IMG/VR virus record: IMGVR_UViG_3300047678_000835
Span: 1 to 41,269 of that record
DNA: 41,269 bases
Reading direction: 5' to 3' (one strand)
Source of the DNA: a virus
A program made the translations under genes and the position numbers. The first letter of the stretch is position 1, and each line of letters opens with the position of its first letter. Below the pieces are notes generated by a model. The model searched no databases, was not told the DNA's origin, and saw nothing but the letters and a program-made list of their open reading frames with translations. Below, piece after piece: positions 30,143 through 39,421 of the stretch.

Positions 30143-30493
30143 ATGTTCAAGCTGATCCCGAACCCGACCTTTACCGCCGACGTGTCGCTGACCCGGCCTG
30201 GCGAGGACGTGCCCGGCAAGGTGAAGTTCACCTTCAAGGCGCTGGGCAACAAGGACTTCAAGGCCTGGCTGGACGGCGCGCAACCCGCGAACAACGGCGG
30301 GGCGGTCGCAGCGGACGCCGACTTCCTCGGCCAGGTCGTGACCGACTGGGACGGGCCGGTGGACGAGACCGATGCGGCCGTGCCGTTCAGCGCGCCGGCC
30401 TTTGCCGGGCTGCTCGACGCGTACCCGGCCAGCGGGCTGGAGATCTACACCGCGTACCTCAAAGCCCGCATGGAGTCGCGCGCGGGAAACTGA
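30143..30493 (+). CDS. Tail assembly chaperone (gpG-like), short form
   Basis: A 116-residue protein with AAAGGA upstream. FKLIPNPTFTADVSLTRPGEDVPGKVKFTF and FLGQVVTDWDGPVDETD match the siphovirus tail assembly chaperone family. It ends SRAGN with the stop TGA immediately after a G-GGA-AAC heptamer, at which ribosomes can slip into the downstream frame to make a longer product. It would bind the tape measure and tube subunits during tail assembly. Confidence 0.85.
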   Translation: MFKLIPNPTFTADVSLTRPGEDVPGKVKFTFKALGNKDFKAWLDGAQPANNGGAVAADADFLGQVVTDWDGPVDETDAAVPFSAPAFAGLLDAYPASGLEIYTAYLKARMESRAGN

Positions 30494-30822
30494 AGGCGGC
30501 GGTCCTCGCCTGGCTGAAAGGGCCGCCGCCGAAGGGGTTCAAGCCGTCGCCGGTGGACCTGTGGGCCGACAACGACGGCGCGCTGACCGTGTGCATCTTG
30601 ATGGGCCTGGAGCCCGGCTTCAACGGGCCGAGCGGCCTGCGCTGGGGCCAGCTGGACCGGGCGCTGTGGGAGGCCCGCAGCACCTGCCGCATTGGCCGCC
30701 GCGACAAGCGCGAGCTGGTGGGCTGGCTGCACCGCTGCGAGGGGTGGGCGATGGACTGGGTGGCCGAGCAAAGGGCGAACGACGAGTCGCGTGCACGGCA
30801 GCGCACGGCACGGCAGAAGTAA
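30143..30822 (+). CDS. Tail assembly chaperone, frameshifted long form (gpGT-like)
   Basis: A -1 frameshift at 30484-30490 would fuse the 116-residue short form to 110 residues in the -1 frame (LKAAVLAWLKGPPPKGFKPSPV...RQRTARQK). The downstream frame has no start of its own near its beginning and is Trp/Arg-rich (DLWADNDGALTVC, CRIGRRDKRELVGWLHRCEGW). The lambda G/GT pair is built the same way and sits in the same place, just before the tape measure gene. Coordinates span both frames. Confidence 0.75.
30484..30490 (+). promoter_or_regulatory. Programmed -1 ribosomal frameshift heptamer
   Basis: GGGAAAC in the zero frame reads G-GGA-AAC, a canonical X-XXY-YYZ slippery site, followed directly by the zero-frame TGA. 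Lambda uses GGGAAAG at the equivalent place. The stop in the next codon may add to the pausing. Confidence 0.8.
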
Positions 30823-30852
30823 CGCGAACGAGCAGACTCAAAAGGGCATGAC

Positions 30853-33800
30853 GTGGCCGACCAGGCGCTGACCATCATCATCAAGGCCGACGCCAGCCAG
30901 GCGCAGGCGGCGTTGGGGCAGACGACGCAGAGCCTGAACGCGATGTCGGCGGGCGCGGCGGGCAGCACGCCGTCGCTGGCTGCAGTGGAGTCGCTGCTGC
31001 AGCAGATCGCCGCGTCGACGGCCGTCACGGCCGCGCAGTGGAACGGCCTGGCCGCCCAGGTGGGCAACACGGCCGGCAGCGTGGCCGCCAGCACCGGGGC
31101 GATGGCAGCGCAGGCCGCGGTGACACAGACCAGGCTGCAGGACTTGGCCAGCACGGTGCGCAGCAGCACCGATGCGGTGGGCGTGAGCACCGGCGGCATG
31201 GATGCGGCGGTGCGCACAGCGACCACTGATGCGTCCGGCGCGTTCACCGGCCTGGGGCTGGCGTCCGGCAGCAGCGCGGCGGCCGTGGTCACCAGCGCCG
31301 GCAGTATCGCGGCGTCGGCCCGGTCGATGCAGGCCAGCCTGGCGGGTGTGGGCGCAGCGGCGCGGGCGAACGCGGCGCAGATGTATGGCGCGTTCGGGTC
31401 GGCAGGCGGGCTGGCGGCGAATGCAGCCACGAATCTGGGCAAAGAGATCGAGGGCGCGGGCAAGCACACGGAGGGCTTCAGCCTGTCGACCACGCGGGCG
31501 CGCACCGAGCTGGTGGTGCTGGCGCACGAGATGGCGATGGGCAACTACAGCCGCTTCGCCGGGTCGATGATGGTGATGGCTGAGGCGACCGACGCGCTGG
31601 GCGCGATCATGTCGCCCACCGGTCTGGCCATCGGCGCGGTGGTGGGGACGCTGGCGGCGTTCGCGGTGGCGGCGTTCAAGGGCGCTTCCGAGTCGGGCCA
31701 TCTGCGCGATGAAATGGCGCTGACGGGAAATGCGGCCGGCCTGACCACGGCCAGCTTTGCGAGTCTTTCGCAGCATGTGGCAACTGCCAGCAACTCGACG
31801 ATTGGCAGCGCGAAGGAGATGACGCTGGCGCTGGCCAGCACGGGCTTGTTCGGCACGCAGTCACTGGCAAGCGTGGCGCAGGCGGCGTTGGAGTTCGGCC
31901 GGGTGTCGGGCCGGGCCGCCGACGATGTGGTGACCGAGTTCAGCAAGCTGTCGGGCGGCGTGGCGGCGTGGGCTACCAAGAACAACGAATCCTGGCACTT
32001 TGCCACCTACGCGCAGCTGGAATACATCCGCTCGCTCGAAGACGCCGGCCAGAAGCAACAAGCGATGGCCGAGACCGGCCGGCTGCTGCAGGCGCACCTG
32101 GCAGGCACAGCGCAGCACCTGGGCGTGCTGTCGGCGGCATTGGCAACAGCCAAACAGGGTTGGTCGAGCTTTTGGGATGCGGCGATGAATCTGGGACGGC
32201 AGGACACTTCGGTGGACCTGTGGACCAAGAAGGCTGAAAGCCTGCGCGCGCAGATTGCAGCGCTGAACACCAACACCGGCCGGTCCAGTGCTGGCACGGC
32301 AAACGACAGCTCGCAGACGCCAGAGGCGCAGGCGCAGCGTGCGCGGCTGCAACTGCAGCTCGCACAGACGGAAGGCTTCATCCAGCAAGCCCAGGCGCAG
32401 GCCAAGGCGCAGGGCGACAAAGCCCAAGCCGACCAAGCCGAGATCGAGAACAAGAAAAAGCTGCTGGCGCTCGACCAGCAGCTGTACGGCAGTGCCTTTT
32501 CCTACGCCGCCAAGGTGCGCGAGATCAGCCAGTTGCAGCAGGCCGGCACCATCAACCAGTCGCAGGCCGACGCGATGAAATCGCGGGCCTACCAGGACTA
32601 CACCAAGGGCGACAAGCCGAAGGCTCCCACCCAAGCTGAAGCGAACATGCCGCAGGAGGTGGCGCTGGCAGCCATCAGCGCGGCCGAGAAGACCTATGCC
32701 GACGAGTTGAAGGCAAACCTGGCCACGGTCGATGCGCTGCGCAAGCAGGACGCGATCAGCGATGAGGAGGCGATCGCGCGCAAGGCGGCGCTGGAGCAGG
32801 CCGGCATCGCCAATCAGATCCTGTTCGACACCGCGCGCATTGCCGAGCTGCAGCAGCAAAAAGGGGCAGAGGCCAAGGTCGCGGCCGAGCGCGGCGACAT
32901 CGCCCGGCTGCAGGCGCAGTCGCTGCGACTGGCTACCCAAGCGCAGGCCGATGCCGACGACGCGGCCTTCGCGGCGCGGCAGAAATACTTCGACGCGACG
33001 CAGAAGCAGCTCGACGACGCTGCCAAGGTAGCGCAGGGCTTTGCCGACCAGGCGCGGCAGACGCAGATCAGCCTGATGAGCCCGGCCGATGCGGCGCAGG
33101 CGCAGATGAGCGACGAGATCGCCAAGATCACGCAGCAGGCGCAGAACGCGACGGCGCCGCTGGCGGTGAAACTGCAGATCGCGCTGGACACCGACGACGC
33201 CCAACTGGCCGGGCAGATACGCGCCGCCATTGGCAAGGTGGGCACTGACGCGCAACGGGCCATCGACGAAACCAAGGCCAAGTATGTAGCCTCGCAGCGG
33301 CCCGCCTGGCAGAGCCTGCTGGACGGCTGGGCCGACACCAACAAGGTGATGAAGGACGGCTTCGACGCCACCATGGCCGACGTGGTGCAGCAGGGCCAGG
33401 ACGCGTTCGTCACCTTCGTCACTACCGGCAAGCTGAGTGTCAAGGGCCTGGTGCAGTCGATCAATGCGGACCTGGCCAAGATCACCTTCCAGGCGCTTGC
33501 CGGCGGCTTGGGCAACCTGCTGCCGCAGGCGCCAGGCGCGGCGCCGGTGGCGGGGCAAAGCCAGGGCACAGGTACGGCGCTGGGCGCGTTACTGCAGACC
33601 GGCCTGAGCAGCGCGGGGAACGCCATCGGCAACCTGTTCGGCGGCACGCCGGCAGCCGGCGCACCCGGCGCTGCGGCAGGCGGCGGCACCGACAGCTCCG
33701 GCGCGCTGGTGAAGGCCGGCGGCACGCTGATCGGCAGCGCCACCAACCTGACGCAGAGCGCCACCGGGCTGACCGGCAGTGCTGGGGGGCTCGGTAATGC

Positions 33801-34761
33801 GGCTTCGACGCTGATCCAGTCGGCGCTGGGCTTCATCCTGCCGCAGGCGACGCAGCAGGCGGCCGGGGCATCGTTGTTCGAAGCGGGCGCACAACTGAAT
33901 GTTGCTGCCGATGCGCTGATCACGGCCGCGCAAGCGTCATCGCCCGGCGGATCGGGCGGCGGCGGGGGTGGCATCTTCGGGGCACTGCTGAGTGCGTTTG
34001 GCGGTGGCAGCGCAGCAGGCAGCGCCGCTGGCGCCAGCACGCTGGACGCTGGCGTGACGGACCTGGCGGCGTTTGCGGCGCGTGGCCTTGCGTTCACCGG
34101 ATCGAGCGCTGTGGCGTTCGCCAAGGGCGGCACCTTCACGAACCAGATCGTGCGCAGCCCGACCTATTTCGAGCACCGCGACAAGGCCGGCAAGCCCAGG
34201 CTCGGGCAGATGGGCGAGGCCGGACCCGAGGCGATCGTGCCTTTGACGGCTGCCGCCGATGGCGCGGCCGGCCTGGGCGTGCGGATGGTGAAGGCCGACG
34301 GGTCCACGTCGGTGCTGGGCCTGACGCGTGACCACGCGGGCCGGCTGGCGGTGCGCGAGCCCGCGCGCGGGGGCGTGGCCAGCCCGATGGGCCGGCGTGT
34401 GGGCCAGCGGCCGAACGACTACGGCGACAGCGCGGCGGCGTATGCGCTGGGAGATGTGTTCGGCACTGGCGGCGGCGATGCGGCCGGCGACACCAGCAGC
34501 CGCCGCGGAGCCGGCGCTGCCGGGCCGCTGGCAGGCGCCCCCTGGGGGGGAGGCGCCGCAGGCGCCTCGGGGGGGTCGGCATCCGCGCCGGTGATCCACA
34601 ACTCCATCGTCATCAACATGACCGGCGGCGGCGCTGGCGACGCCAAGACGATGGCAGCGATGCAGCGCGCATTGCAGCAACAACTCGACGCCAACAACGC
34701 CAAGATGCTGCAAGACATCGCGCGGCCCGGGCGGCCGGGCTACCGGGCGGTGCGGTCATGA
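30853..34761 (+). CDS. Tail tape measure protein
   Basis: A 1302-residue protein from GTG 30853 with AAAGGG upstream. It begins LTIIIKADASQAQAALGQTT, typical of tape measures, has a hydrophobic segment near 250-275 (MSPTGLAIGAVVGTLAAFAVAAF), long coiled regions (about 460-830) and a Gly/Ala-rich C-terminal part with GQMGEAGPEAIVPLT, the usual tape-measure C-terminal signature. Residues about 1213-1241 come from repeat copy R8. Its length implies a tail of roughly 190-200 nm by the usual 1.5 angstrom per residue rule. Confidence 0.93.
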   Translation: MADQALTIIIKADASQAQAALGQTTQSLNAMSAGAAGSTPSLAAVESLLQQIAASTAVTAAQWNGLAAQVGNTAGSVAASTGAMAAQAAVTQTRLQDLASTVRSSTDAVGVSTGGMDAAVRTATTDASGAFTGLGLASGSSAAAVVTSAGSIAASARSMQASLAGVGAAARANAAQMYGAFGSAGGLAANAATNLGKEIEGAGKHTEGFSLSTTRARTELVVLAHEMAMGNYSRFAGSMMVMAEATDALGAIMSPTGLAIGAVVGTLAAFAVAAFKGASESGHLRDEMALTGNAAGLTTASFASLSQHVATASNSTIGSAKEMTLALASTGLFGTQSLASVAQAALEFGRVSGRAADDVVTEFSKLSGGVAAWATKNNESWHFATYAQLEYIRSLEDAGQKQQAMAETGRLLQAHLAGTAQHLGVLSAALATAKQGWSSFWDAAMNLGRQDTSVDLWTKKAESLRAQIAALNTNTGRSSAGTANDSSQTPEAQAQRARLQLQLAQTEGFIQQAQAQAKAQGDKAQADQAEIENKKKLLALDQQLYGSAFSYAAKVREISQLQQAGTINQSQADAMKSRAYQDYTKGDKPKAPTQAEANMPQEVALAAISAAEKTYADELKANLATVDALRKQDAISDEEAIARKAALEQAGIANQILFDTARIAELQQQKGAEAKVAAERGDIARLQAQSLRLATQAQADADDAAFAARQKYFDATQKQLDDAAKVAQGFADQARQTQISLMSPADAAQAQMSDEIAKITQQAQNATAPLAVKLQIALDTDDAQLAGQIRAAIGKVGTDAQRAIDETKAKYVASQRPAWQSLLDGWADTNKVMKDGFDATMADVVQQGQDAFVTFVTTGKLSVKGLVQSINADLAKITFQALAGGLGNLLPQAPGAAPVAGQSQGTGTALGALLQTGLSSAGNAIGNLFGGTPAAGAPGAAAGGGTDSSGALVKAGGTLIGSATNLTQSATGLTGSAGGLGNAASTLIQSALGFILPQATQQAAGASLFEAGAQLNVAADALITAAQASSPGGSGGGGGGIFGALLSAFGGGSAAGSAAGASTLDAGVTDLAAFAARGLAFTGSSAVAFAKGGTFTNQIVRSPTYFEHRDKAGKPRLGQMGEAGPEAIVPLTAAADGAAGLGVRMVKADGSTSVLGLTRDHAGRLAVREPARGGVASPMGRRVGQRPNDYGDSAAAYALGDVFGTGGGDAAGDTSSRRGAGAAGPLAGAPWGGGAAGASGGSASAPVIHNSIVINMTGGGAGDAKTMAAMQRALQQQLDANNAKMLQDIARPGRPGYRAVRS
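34491..34575 (-). repeat. Palindromic GC-rich repeat copy R8, inside the tape measure gene
   Basis: In reverse orientation: CCCCCCCGAGGCGCCTGCGG, CGCCTCC, CCCCAGGGGG, CGCCTGCCAGCGGCCCGGCA, then GCTCCGCGGCGGCTGCTGG. It encodes TSSRRGAGAAGPLAGAPWGG plus a Gly/Ala run without breaking the frame. Confidence 0.88.
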
Positions 34762-35369
34762 GCCTGATTGCTTTCCCGTATGACGGCTCGATCAAGCTCG
34801 AAGCCTACGAAGAGGGCCTGGAGTGGGACGTGCAGATGACCATCTCGCGTGCCGGCCGGATCACCACACGACAACTGCCCGGCGCCCGCTGGCGGGCGAA
34901 GGCGACGTTCGCGCGGCGCGGCCTGGCCGAGCTGGACCTGCGCGGGCAGGACGAGGCGCTGATCGCTTCGCTGCGCGGCGGGGCCAACACGCTGGCGATG
35001 TACCACCCGGTACGGCAGGCGCCGCTGGGCACGCTGCGGGGTACGCCGGTGCTGAACACGGCCGTGGCGGTGGGCGACGCCACGATGCAACTGGCGACGG
35101 CGGCCGGGTACACGGTGCTGCGCGGGGACCTGCTGGCGATCGGACCGGGTGGGCAGCGGGTGATGGTGGTCACCGACCGCACGGCCACTGGCGGGGGTTT
35201 GTTGAATGTGACTTTCGAGCCGGCCAGCCGCTATGCGGTGGGCGCGGGATTGGCCGTGGTGTGGAACCAGCCGACGACGACGTTCATCCAGATGGCCAGC
35301 AACTTTTCCAGCCGATGGGAGAACGGCAGCCAGGCGGACGCCATCGAGCTGGAGCTGGTCGAGGTATGA
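34758..35369 (+). CDS. Distal tail protein-like
   Basis: A 203-residue protein that overlaps the tape measure by ATGA. Strand-rich pattern (IKLEAYEEGLEWDVQMTISRAGRITTRQL, RWRAKATFARRGLAELD, TFIQMASNFSSRWENGSQADAIELELVEV) suits a tail-tip or distal tail subunit. In lambda-like order it occupies the minor tail protein M/L slot. No catalytic motif seen. Confidence 0.65.
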   Translation: MSLIAFPYDGSIKLEAYEEGLEWDVQMTISRAGRITTRQLPGARWRAKATFARRGLAELDLRGQDEALIASLRGGANTLAMYHPVRQAPLGTLRGTPVLNTAVAVGDATMQLATAAGYTVLRGDLLAIGPGGQRVMVVTDRTATGGGLLNVTFEPASRYAVGAGLAVVWNQPTTTFIQMASNFSSRWENGSQADAIELELVEV

Positions 35370-35938
35370 CGCGCGGGCTGACCACGGCCGAGCTGGCCGA
35401 AGCGAACAACCAGGCGTCGATGGTGATCCCGTTGCTGGAGATCATGTTCGACTCGGGCGCCTTGCGTCTGGCGCTGGGCGCGCATGCGGTGACCTCGGGC
35501 GGGCTGACCTGGGTGGCCACCGGCAACCTGGTGCAGCTCGAAGCGGTGAACGAGAGCGCCGACTCGACCGAGGGGATGAACTTCACGCTGAACGGGCTGG
35601 ACGCCGGCATCATCGCGCTGGCGGCGTACGAGCCGTACCGGGGCCGCATCTTCCGCCTCTATGAGCAGTGGGTGAACAGCGCCTACATCGCGGTGGCGCC
35701 GCCGCGCGTCGAATGGATGGGCCGCCTGGCGAGCCTGGCGATCGACGAGCAGAACGGCAAGTGCAACGTGAGCGGCTCGGCCGAGCACTACGACGCGGAC
35801 CTGCAGCGCGCGCGGGTGCTGCGCTACAACGACAGCGACCAGAAGCGGCTGTATCCGGGCGACACCGGTTTCTCGCGCGTGGAGGCGATGACGGAGGTCA
35901 CGCTGGTGTGGCCTTCCAAAGCGGCGCTGAAGAAATGA
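35366..35938 (+). CDS. DUF2163-type minor tail protein
   Basis: A 190-residue protein with an ATGA overlap on each side. LLEIMFDSGALRLALGAHAVTSGGLTWVATG, the FTLNGLDAGIIALAAYEPYRGRIFRLYEQW region and RVEWMGRLASLAID are typical of the DUF2163 / minor tail family encoded between distal tail and NlpC/P60 genes. Structural part of the tail tip hub. Confidence 0.78.
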   Translation: MTRGLTTAELAEANNQASMVIPLLEIMFDSGALRLALGAHAVTSGGLTWVATGNLVQLEAVNESADSTEGMNFTLNGLDAGIIALAAYEPYRGRIFRLYEQWVNSAYIAVAPPRVEWMGRLASLAIDEQNGKCNVSGSAEHYDADLQRARVLRYNDSDQKRLYPGDTGFSRVEAMTEVTLVWPSKAALKK

Positions 35939-36414
35939 CCGCGCCGCAACAACCGATGCGCTTGCGGGACTGGCCCGAGCAGCTCGCCGACCTGCTGGCC
36001 GCAAGGCTGAATGCGCCGTTCGGCTGGGGCGTCAACGACTGCTGCCTGTTCGCCTGCGACGCGGTGCAGGCGTTGACGGGGTGGGACCCGGCGGGGCCTG
36101 AAGATGCCGGCGGCCTGGGCCTGCGCGGCACCTATGCCGACATGCCCGGCGCGGCGCGCATCCTGGCCGACCGGGGCGGCGTGAAGGCGCTGGCGGTTGC
36201 GGCCTTCGGCGAGCCGCGCGAGTTGCCGTTGATGGCGCAGCGGGGCGACGTGGTGTGCGTGCAGCTGGACGGCCGCGACACGCTGGGCATCGTCGCCGGC
36301 ACCGGCCACTGGTGCGCGCCGGGCTCGGACGGGCTGGTCTTCCGGCCGATGAGCGAAGTGGTGGCGGTCTGGGCCATCGGGGCCGGTACTTGCTGGTCAC
36401 TTGCTGGGGCCTGA
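35935..36414 (+). CDS. NlpC/P60-like (DUF6950) tail-tip peptidase
   Basis: A 159-residue protein. APFGWGVNDCCLFACDAVQALTG holds the candidate nucleophile (C36, preceded by ND), with H125 in GTGHWCAPG as the probable second residue and a GDVV strand between. This fold degrades peptidoglycan peptides, helping tail entry. Position between DUF2163 and J-like genes is the lambda K slot. ATGA overlap upstream. Confidence 0.75.
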   Translation: MTAPQQPMRLRDWPEQLADLLAARLNAPFGWGVNDCCLFACDAVQALTGWDPAGPEDAGGLGLRGTYADMPGAARILADRGGVKALAVAAFGEPRELPLMAQRGDVVCVQLDGRDTLGIVAGTGHWCAPGSDGLVFRPMSEVVAVWAIGAGTCWSLAGA

Positions 36415-36415
36415 C

Positions 36416-39412
36416 ATGCCGGCCGCGATACCGCTCATCGTCTACGCAGGCGCAACCTATGCGGGAGCGACTGTAGTGGTGGCGGGCCTGCTGGCGACTG
36501 TGGCGAGTGTGGCTGTCGGCGCCTACGAGGCAGAGCAAGCCAAGAAGAAGGCCCGCGACGCCTACAACGCCAGCCTGCAAGACCGCACGCTGACGCTGCG
36601 CAGCGCGGTCAGCCCGCGCCGGGTGGTGCTGGGCCGCGCCAAGGTGGGCGGCACGCTGATTTACGCCGACACAGTGGGCACCAACCAGAGCCAGTTCGAC
36701 CAGATTCTGGCCTGCTGCGATGGGCCGATCGACGCGGTCGAGGGCTACTGGCTGGCGGAGAACTATTTCCCGGTGTCGGGCCTGTCGGGCGACCGGCCGG
36801 GCAGCGGGCAGTACGCCAACCCGTCGACGGTGGCGTCCGGCTTCTTTCAGGCGACGCTGGTGTCTGCCACCAGCTTCGTATTGCCGAACGCGCCGCGCAG
36901 CAGCGCCGCTGCCGACATCCACGTCGACCTGGCGGTGACGGGCAGCGGGGACACGACCTACACGAACGTGCCCGTGGCGTCGGTTGTGGGTGCGACAGTG
37001 AACCTCACTGCGCCGGTGACCGGGCAGATCAGCTGCTATTACCAGTACCCGACGGGCGTGGCGCCGCTGCGCATCCAGTTCCAGCTGGGCACGGCCACGC
37101 AGGGCGCCACCACCTGGTCGGGTGTGGCGACGCCGAACTGGGGCAGCACCGACGATTGCTTCGGCGTGGTGACGGCACGCACGCTGATGGGCTGGGACGA
37201 CAACATCTACCAGAGCGGGCCGCCGGCTGTGAGCCTGTTGGTGCGGGGGATGAACCAGATTTTCGACCCGCGGCTGGAGCGCAGCGGCTGCGGGCTGCTG
37301 GCAGGCGCAGTGCCGGGCACGCCGGGCACGCTGCCGACCAACATGAGCAGCAGCGTGGCCAACGGCCTGGCGCTGCAGGTAGTGCGCAGCGGCACAGACC
37401 TGACCACCGGGCTGCCGTACCTCGATGTGCGGATCTCCGGCACCACGACCGCGGCGGCCAGCGCGCTGCTGCAGCTTCCCAACCCCACGCTGTGCCCGGC
37501 CGCCAGCAGCGGGCAGACCTGGGGTGCGCGCGTGGGCGTGAAGATGGTGTCCGGCACCTGGGGCTGGACCTCGGCGGCAGTGCAGATCGGCGGCTACACC
37601 AGCGGGGCCAGCTTCGGCGGCGCCGGCAGCGGCATCGCCATGACGTCGGCCGGCGGCACCTATGCCGGCAGCCTGGTGGTGACCCGCGCGGGGATGAACC
37701 AGGCGGGCGCGCGGCTGATGTTCAGCTTCAACGCAGGCGCCGTGATCGACTGCACGTTGCGCATCACGCAGCCGCAACTGTGGCAAGGCGCCGTGGGCGC
37801 GGCGACGGACCCGACGCGGTGGACGAGCAACCCGTCGCTGTGCGCAGCCTGGTGGATGACGCGGCCGCGCTTGTCCGGGGGCTGCGGCATTCCCGTCGAA
37901 TGGATCGATTGGAACGCGGTGATCAACGCCGCCAACACCTGCGACGAGTTGATCAGCGTGCGCAAGCGCGACGGCACCGCGGGCTATGACATGGTCAAGC
38001 GCTACGAGTGCCACACGGTGCTGAGCCTGGACGCGAGCCCGTTCGATAACCTGGGCATCATCCTGGCTAGCATGGCGGGCACGCGGGCATTCACCGCCGG
38101 GCTGTACCGCATTTTCGCCGGGGCGTACCGCGCGCCGACGCTGACGATCACCGACGCGGACGTGGCAGCCGGGCAGCCGATCCGCTTCGAGCCGAGTGCC
38201 GGCGGCCTGGACGTCGTGCCGAACGCGTGCACCGGCAGCTTCGCCGACAGCTACCGCAACTACGTCACCACGGGCGCGACGCCGGTGCGCAACACGACGT
38301 ACATCGCCAGCGATGGGTTCGAAGACCCGATGGACCTGACGCTGGCGGCCAGCACCGACGAGCGGCAGGCCAACTACCTGATGGGGCTGGCGCTGGAGCG
38401 GGCGCGGCCGGGTTTCGTGTGCACGTTGACGGTGACCGGCATCGGTGCGGACATCGCGCTGGTCGACGGCGTGATGCTGGGGCTGCAGGGCTACGAGGCG
38501 TTCAGCGGCGTGACCTGGGAGGTGCGCCAGCGCAGCAACAATTTCAACGGCACGTACACGCTCAAATTGGCGCAGACGCGCAGCAGCAGCTGGTCGCTGG
38601 ACCCGGACCGGTATCTGCCGACGAACCCGCCCGCTTCGCCCGACCTGAGCTACCTGTGGAACGTGGCGCCGATCGCGGGCTTCGTGGCCACGCCGACTTC
38701 GCCTTCGCGGCTGCCGGACGGCACCAGCGTGATGCGCATCGCGTGCACGTGGACGCTGCACAGCCAGGCCTATGTGCTGCAGAGCGGCAAGATCGAAATC
38801 CGCTGGCGCAAGGTGGATGAGGTGGCTTTCAGCGGCCCGATGACGGTGCCGGGCAGCGCGACCTCGGCATTGATCAGCCTGGGCGCTGTGAACGGCGCGC
38901 GGTATGTGGTGCAGGCCCGCGCGGTGAACGGCATCGGCGCCTACAGCGAGTGGACGGCCGGGCCGGTGGATGCGAACAACGCGGGCGTCAAGGTCGCGAA
39001 CCTGGCCGTCGACGTGGGCGTGGTGCCGACGCCGGCCATCGCCCCCAACGCGGCGACGCTGACCAGCCCGAACAACTTTGCCGGCCCGGCGACGGGCGCG
39101 ACCAGCGGGACGTATGACTCGACCATCGTGCTGCCGGCAGGCGGCGGCCCGGTGCTGGTGCTGGTGTCGTTCACGCTGCCGGGGGCCTATGTGTCGGGCC
39201 TGGGCACGACGTTCGGCCTGTTGGTCGACGGCACATCGATCTACGGCGAGTTGCAGGGCGCGGGCAACGTGGTGTCTTTCTCGCGCGCCGTCAGCCTGGC
39301 CAGCGGATCGCACACGGTGCGGCTGACGCTGACGGCACAGAGCGGTTCGGGCTGGGGCGCTGGCTATGAGCCGCGGGCGATCACGGTGACGCTGTTTTCA
39401 GGGTACCGGTGA
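36416..39412 (+). CDS. J-like tail tip / host-specificity protein
   Basis: A 998-residue protein starting at ATG 36416 (an upstream ATG at 36401 is less likely). N-terminal hydrophobic segment at about 6-40, then YEAEQAKKKARDAYNASLQDRTLTLRSAVSPRRVVLGRAKVGG, typical of J-like and phage tail proteins. A central beta-rich region, a GIPVEWIDWNAVINAANTCDE stretch and a fibronectin-III-like domain at about 750-855 (RWRKVDEVAFSG, YVVQARAVNGIGAYSEWT) follow, then a receptor-facing C-terminus. Confidence 0.85.
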   Translation: MPAAIPLIVYAGATYAGATVVVAGLLATVASVAVGAYEAEQAKKKARDAYNASLQDRTLTLRSAVSPRRVVLGRAKVGGTLIYADTVGTNQSQFDQILACCDGPIDAVEGYWLAENYFPVSGLSGDRPGSGQYANPSTVASGFFQATLVSATSFVLPNAPRSSAAADIHVDLAVTGSGDTTYTNVPVASVVGATVNLTAPVTGQISCYYQYPTGVAPLRIQFQLGTATQGATTWSGVATPNWGSTDDCFGVVTARTLMGWDDNIYQSGPPAVSLLVRGMNQIFDPRLERSGCGLLAGAVPGTPGTLPTNMSSSVANGLALQVVRSGTDLTTGLPYLDVRISGTTTAAASALLQLPNPTLCPAASSGQTWGARVGVKMVSGTWGWTSAAVQIGGYTSGASFGGAGSGIAMTSAGGTYAGSLVVTRAGMNQAGARLMFSFNAGAVIDCTLRITQPQLWQGAVGAATDPTRWTSNPSLCAAWWMTRPRLSGGCGIPVEWIDWNAVINAANTCDELISVRKRDGTAGYDMVKRYECHTVLSLDASPFDNLGIILASMAGTRAFTAGLYRIFAGAYRAPTLTITDADVAAGQPIRFEPSAGGLDVVPNACTGSFADSYRNYVTTGATPVRNTTYIASDGFEDPMDLTLAASTDERQANYLMGLALERARPGFVCTLTVTGIGADIALVDGVMLGLQGYEAFSGVTWEVRQRSNNFNGTYTLKLAQTRSSSWSLDPDRYLPTNPPASPDLSYLWNVAPIAGFVATPTSPSRLPDGTSVMRIACTWTLHSQAYVLQSGKIEIRWRKVDEVAFSGPMTVPGSATSALISLGAVNGARYVVQARAVNGIGAYSEWTAGPVDANNAGVKVANLAVDVGVVPTPAIAPNAATLTSPNNFAGPATGATSGTYDSTIVLPAGGGPVLVLVSFTLPGAYVSGLGTTFGLLVDGTSIYGELQGAGNVVSFSRAVSLASGSHTVRLTLTAQSGSGWGAGYEPRAITVTLFSGYR

Positions 39413-39421
39413 GGCCGGGCG

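Noticed and set aside
7011-34575. Repeat family read as a CRISPR array
   Set aside because: Copies are dispersed over 27 kb, in both orientations, with no regular spacing and no cas genes.
36032-39313. A 1093-codon open frame antisense to the J-like gene
   Set aside because: Arg/His/Ala/Gly-rich composition typical of antisense frames in GC-rich DNA; no domain and no ribosome binding site. Similar long antisense frames at 3666-5369, 17901-19526 and 14751-15848 were dropped for the same reason.
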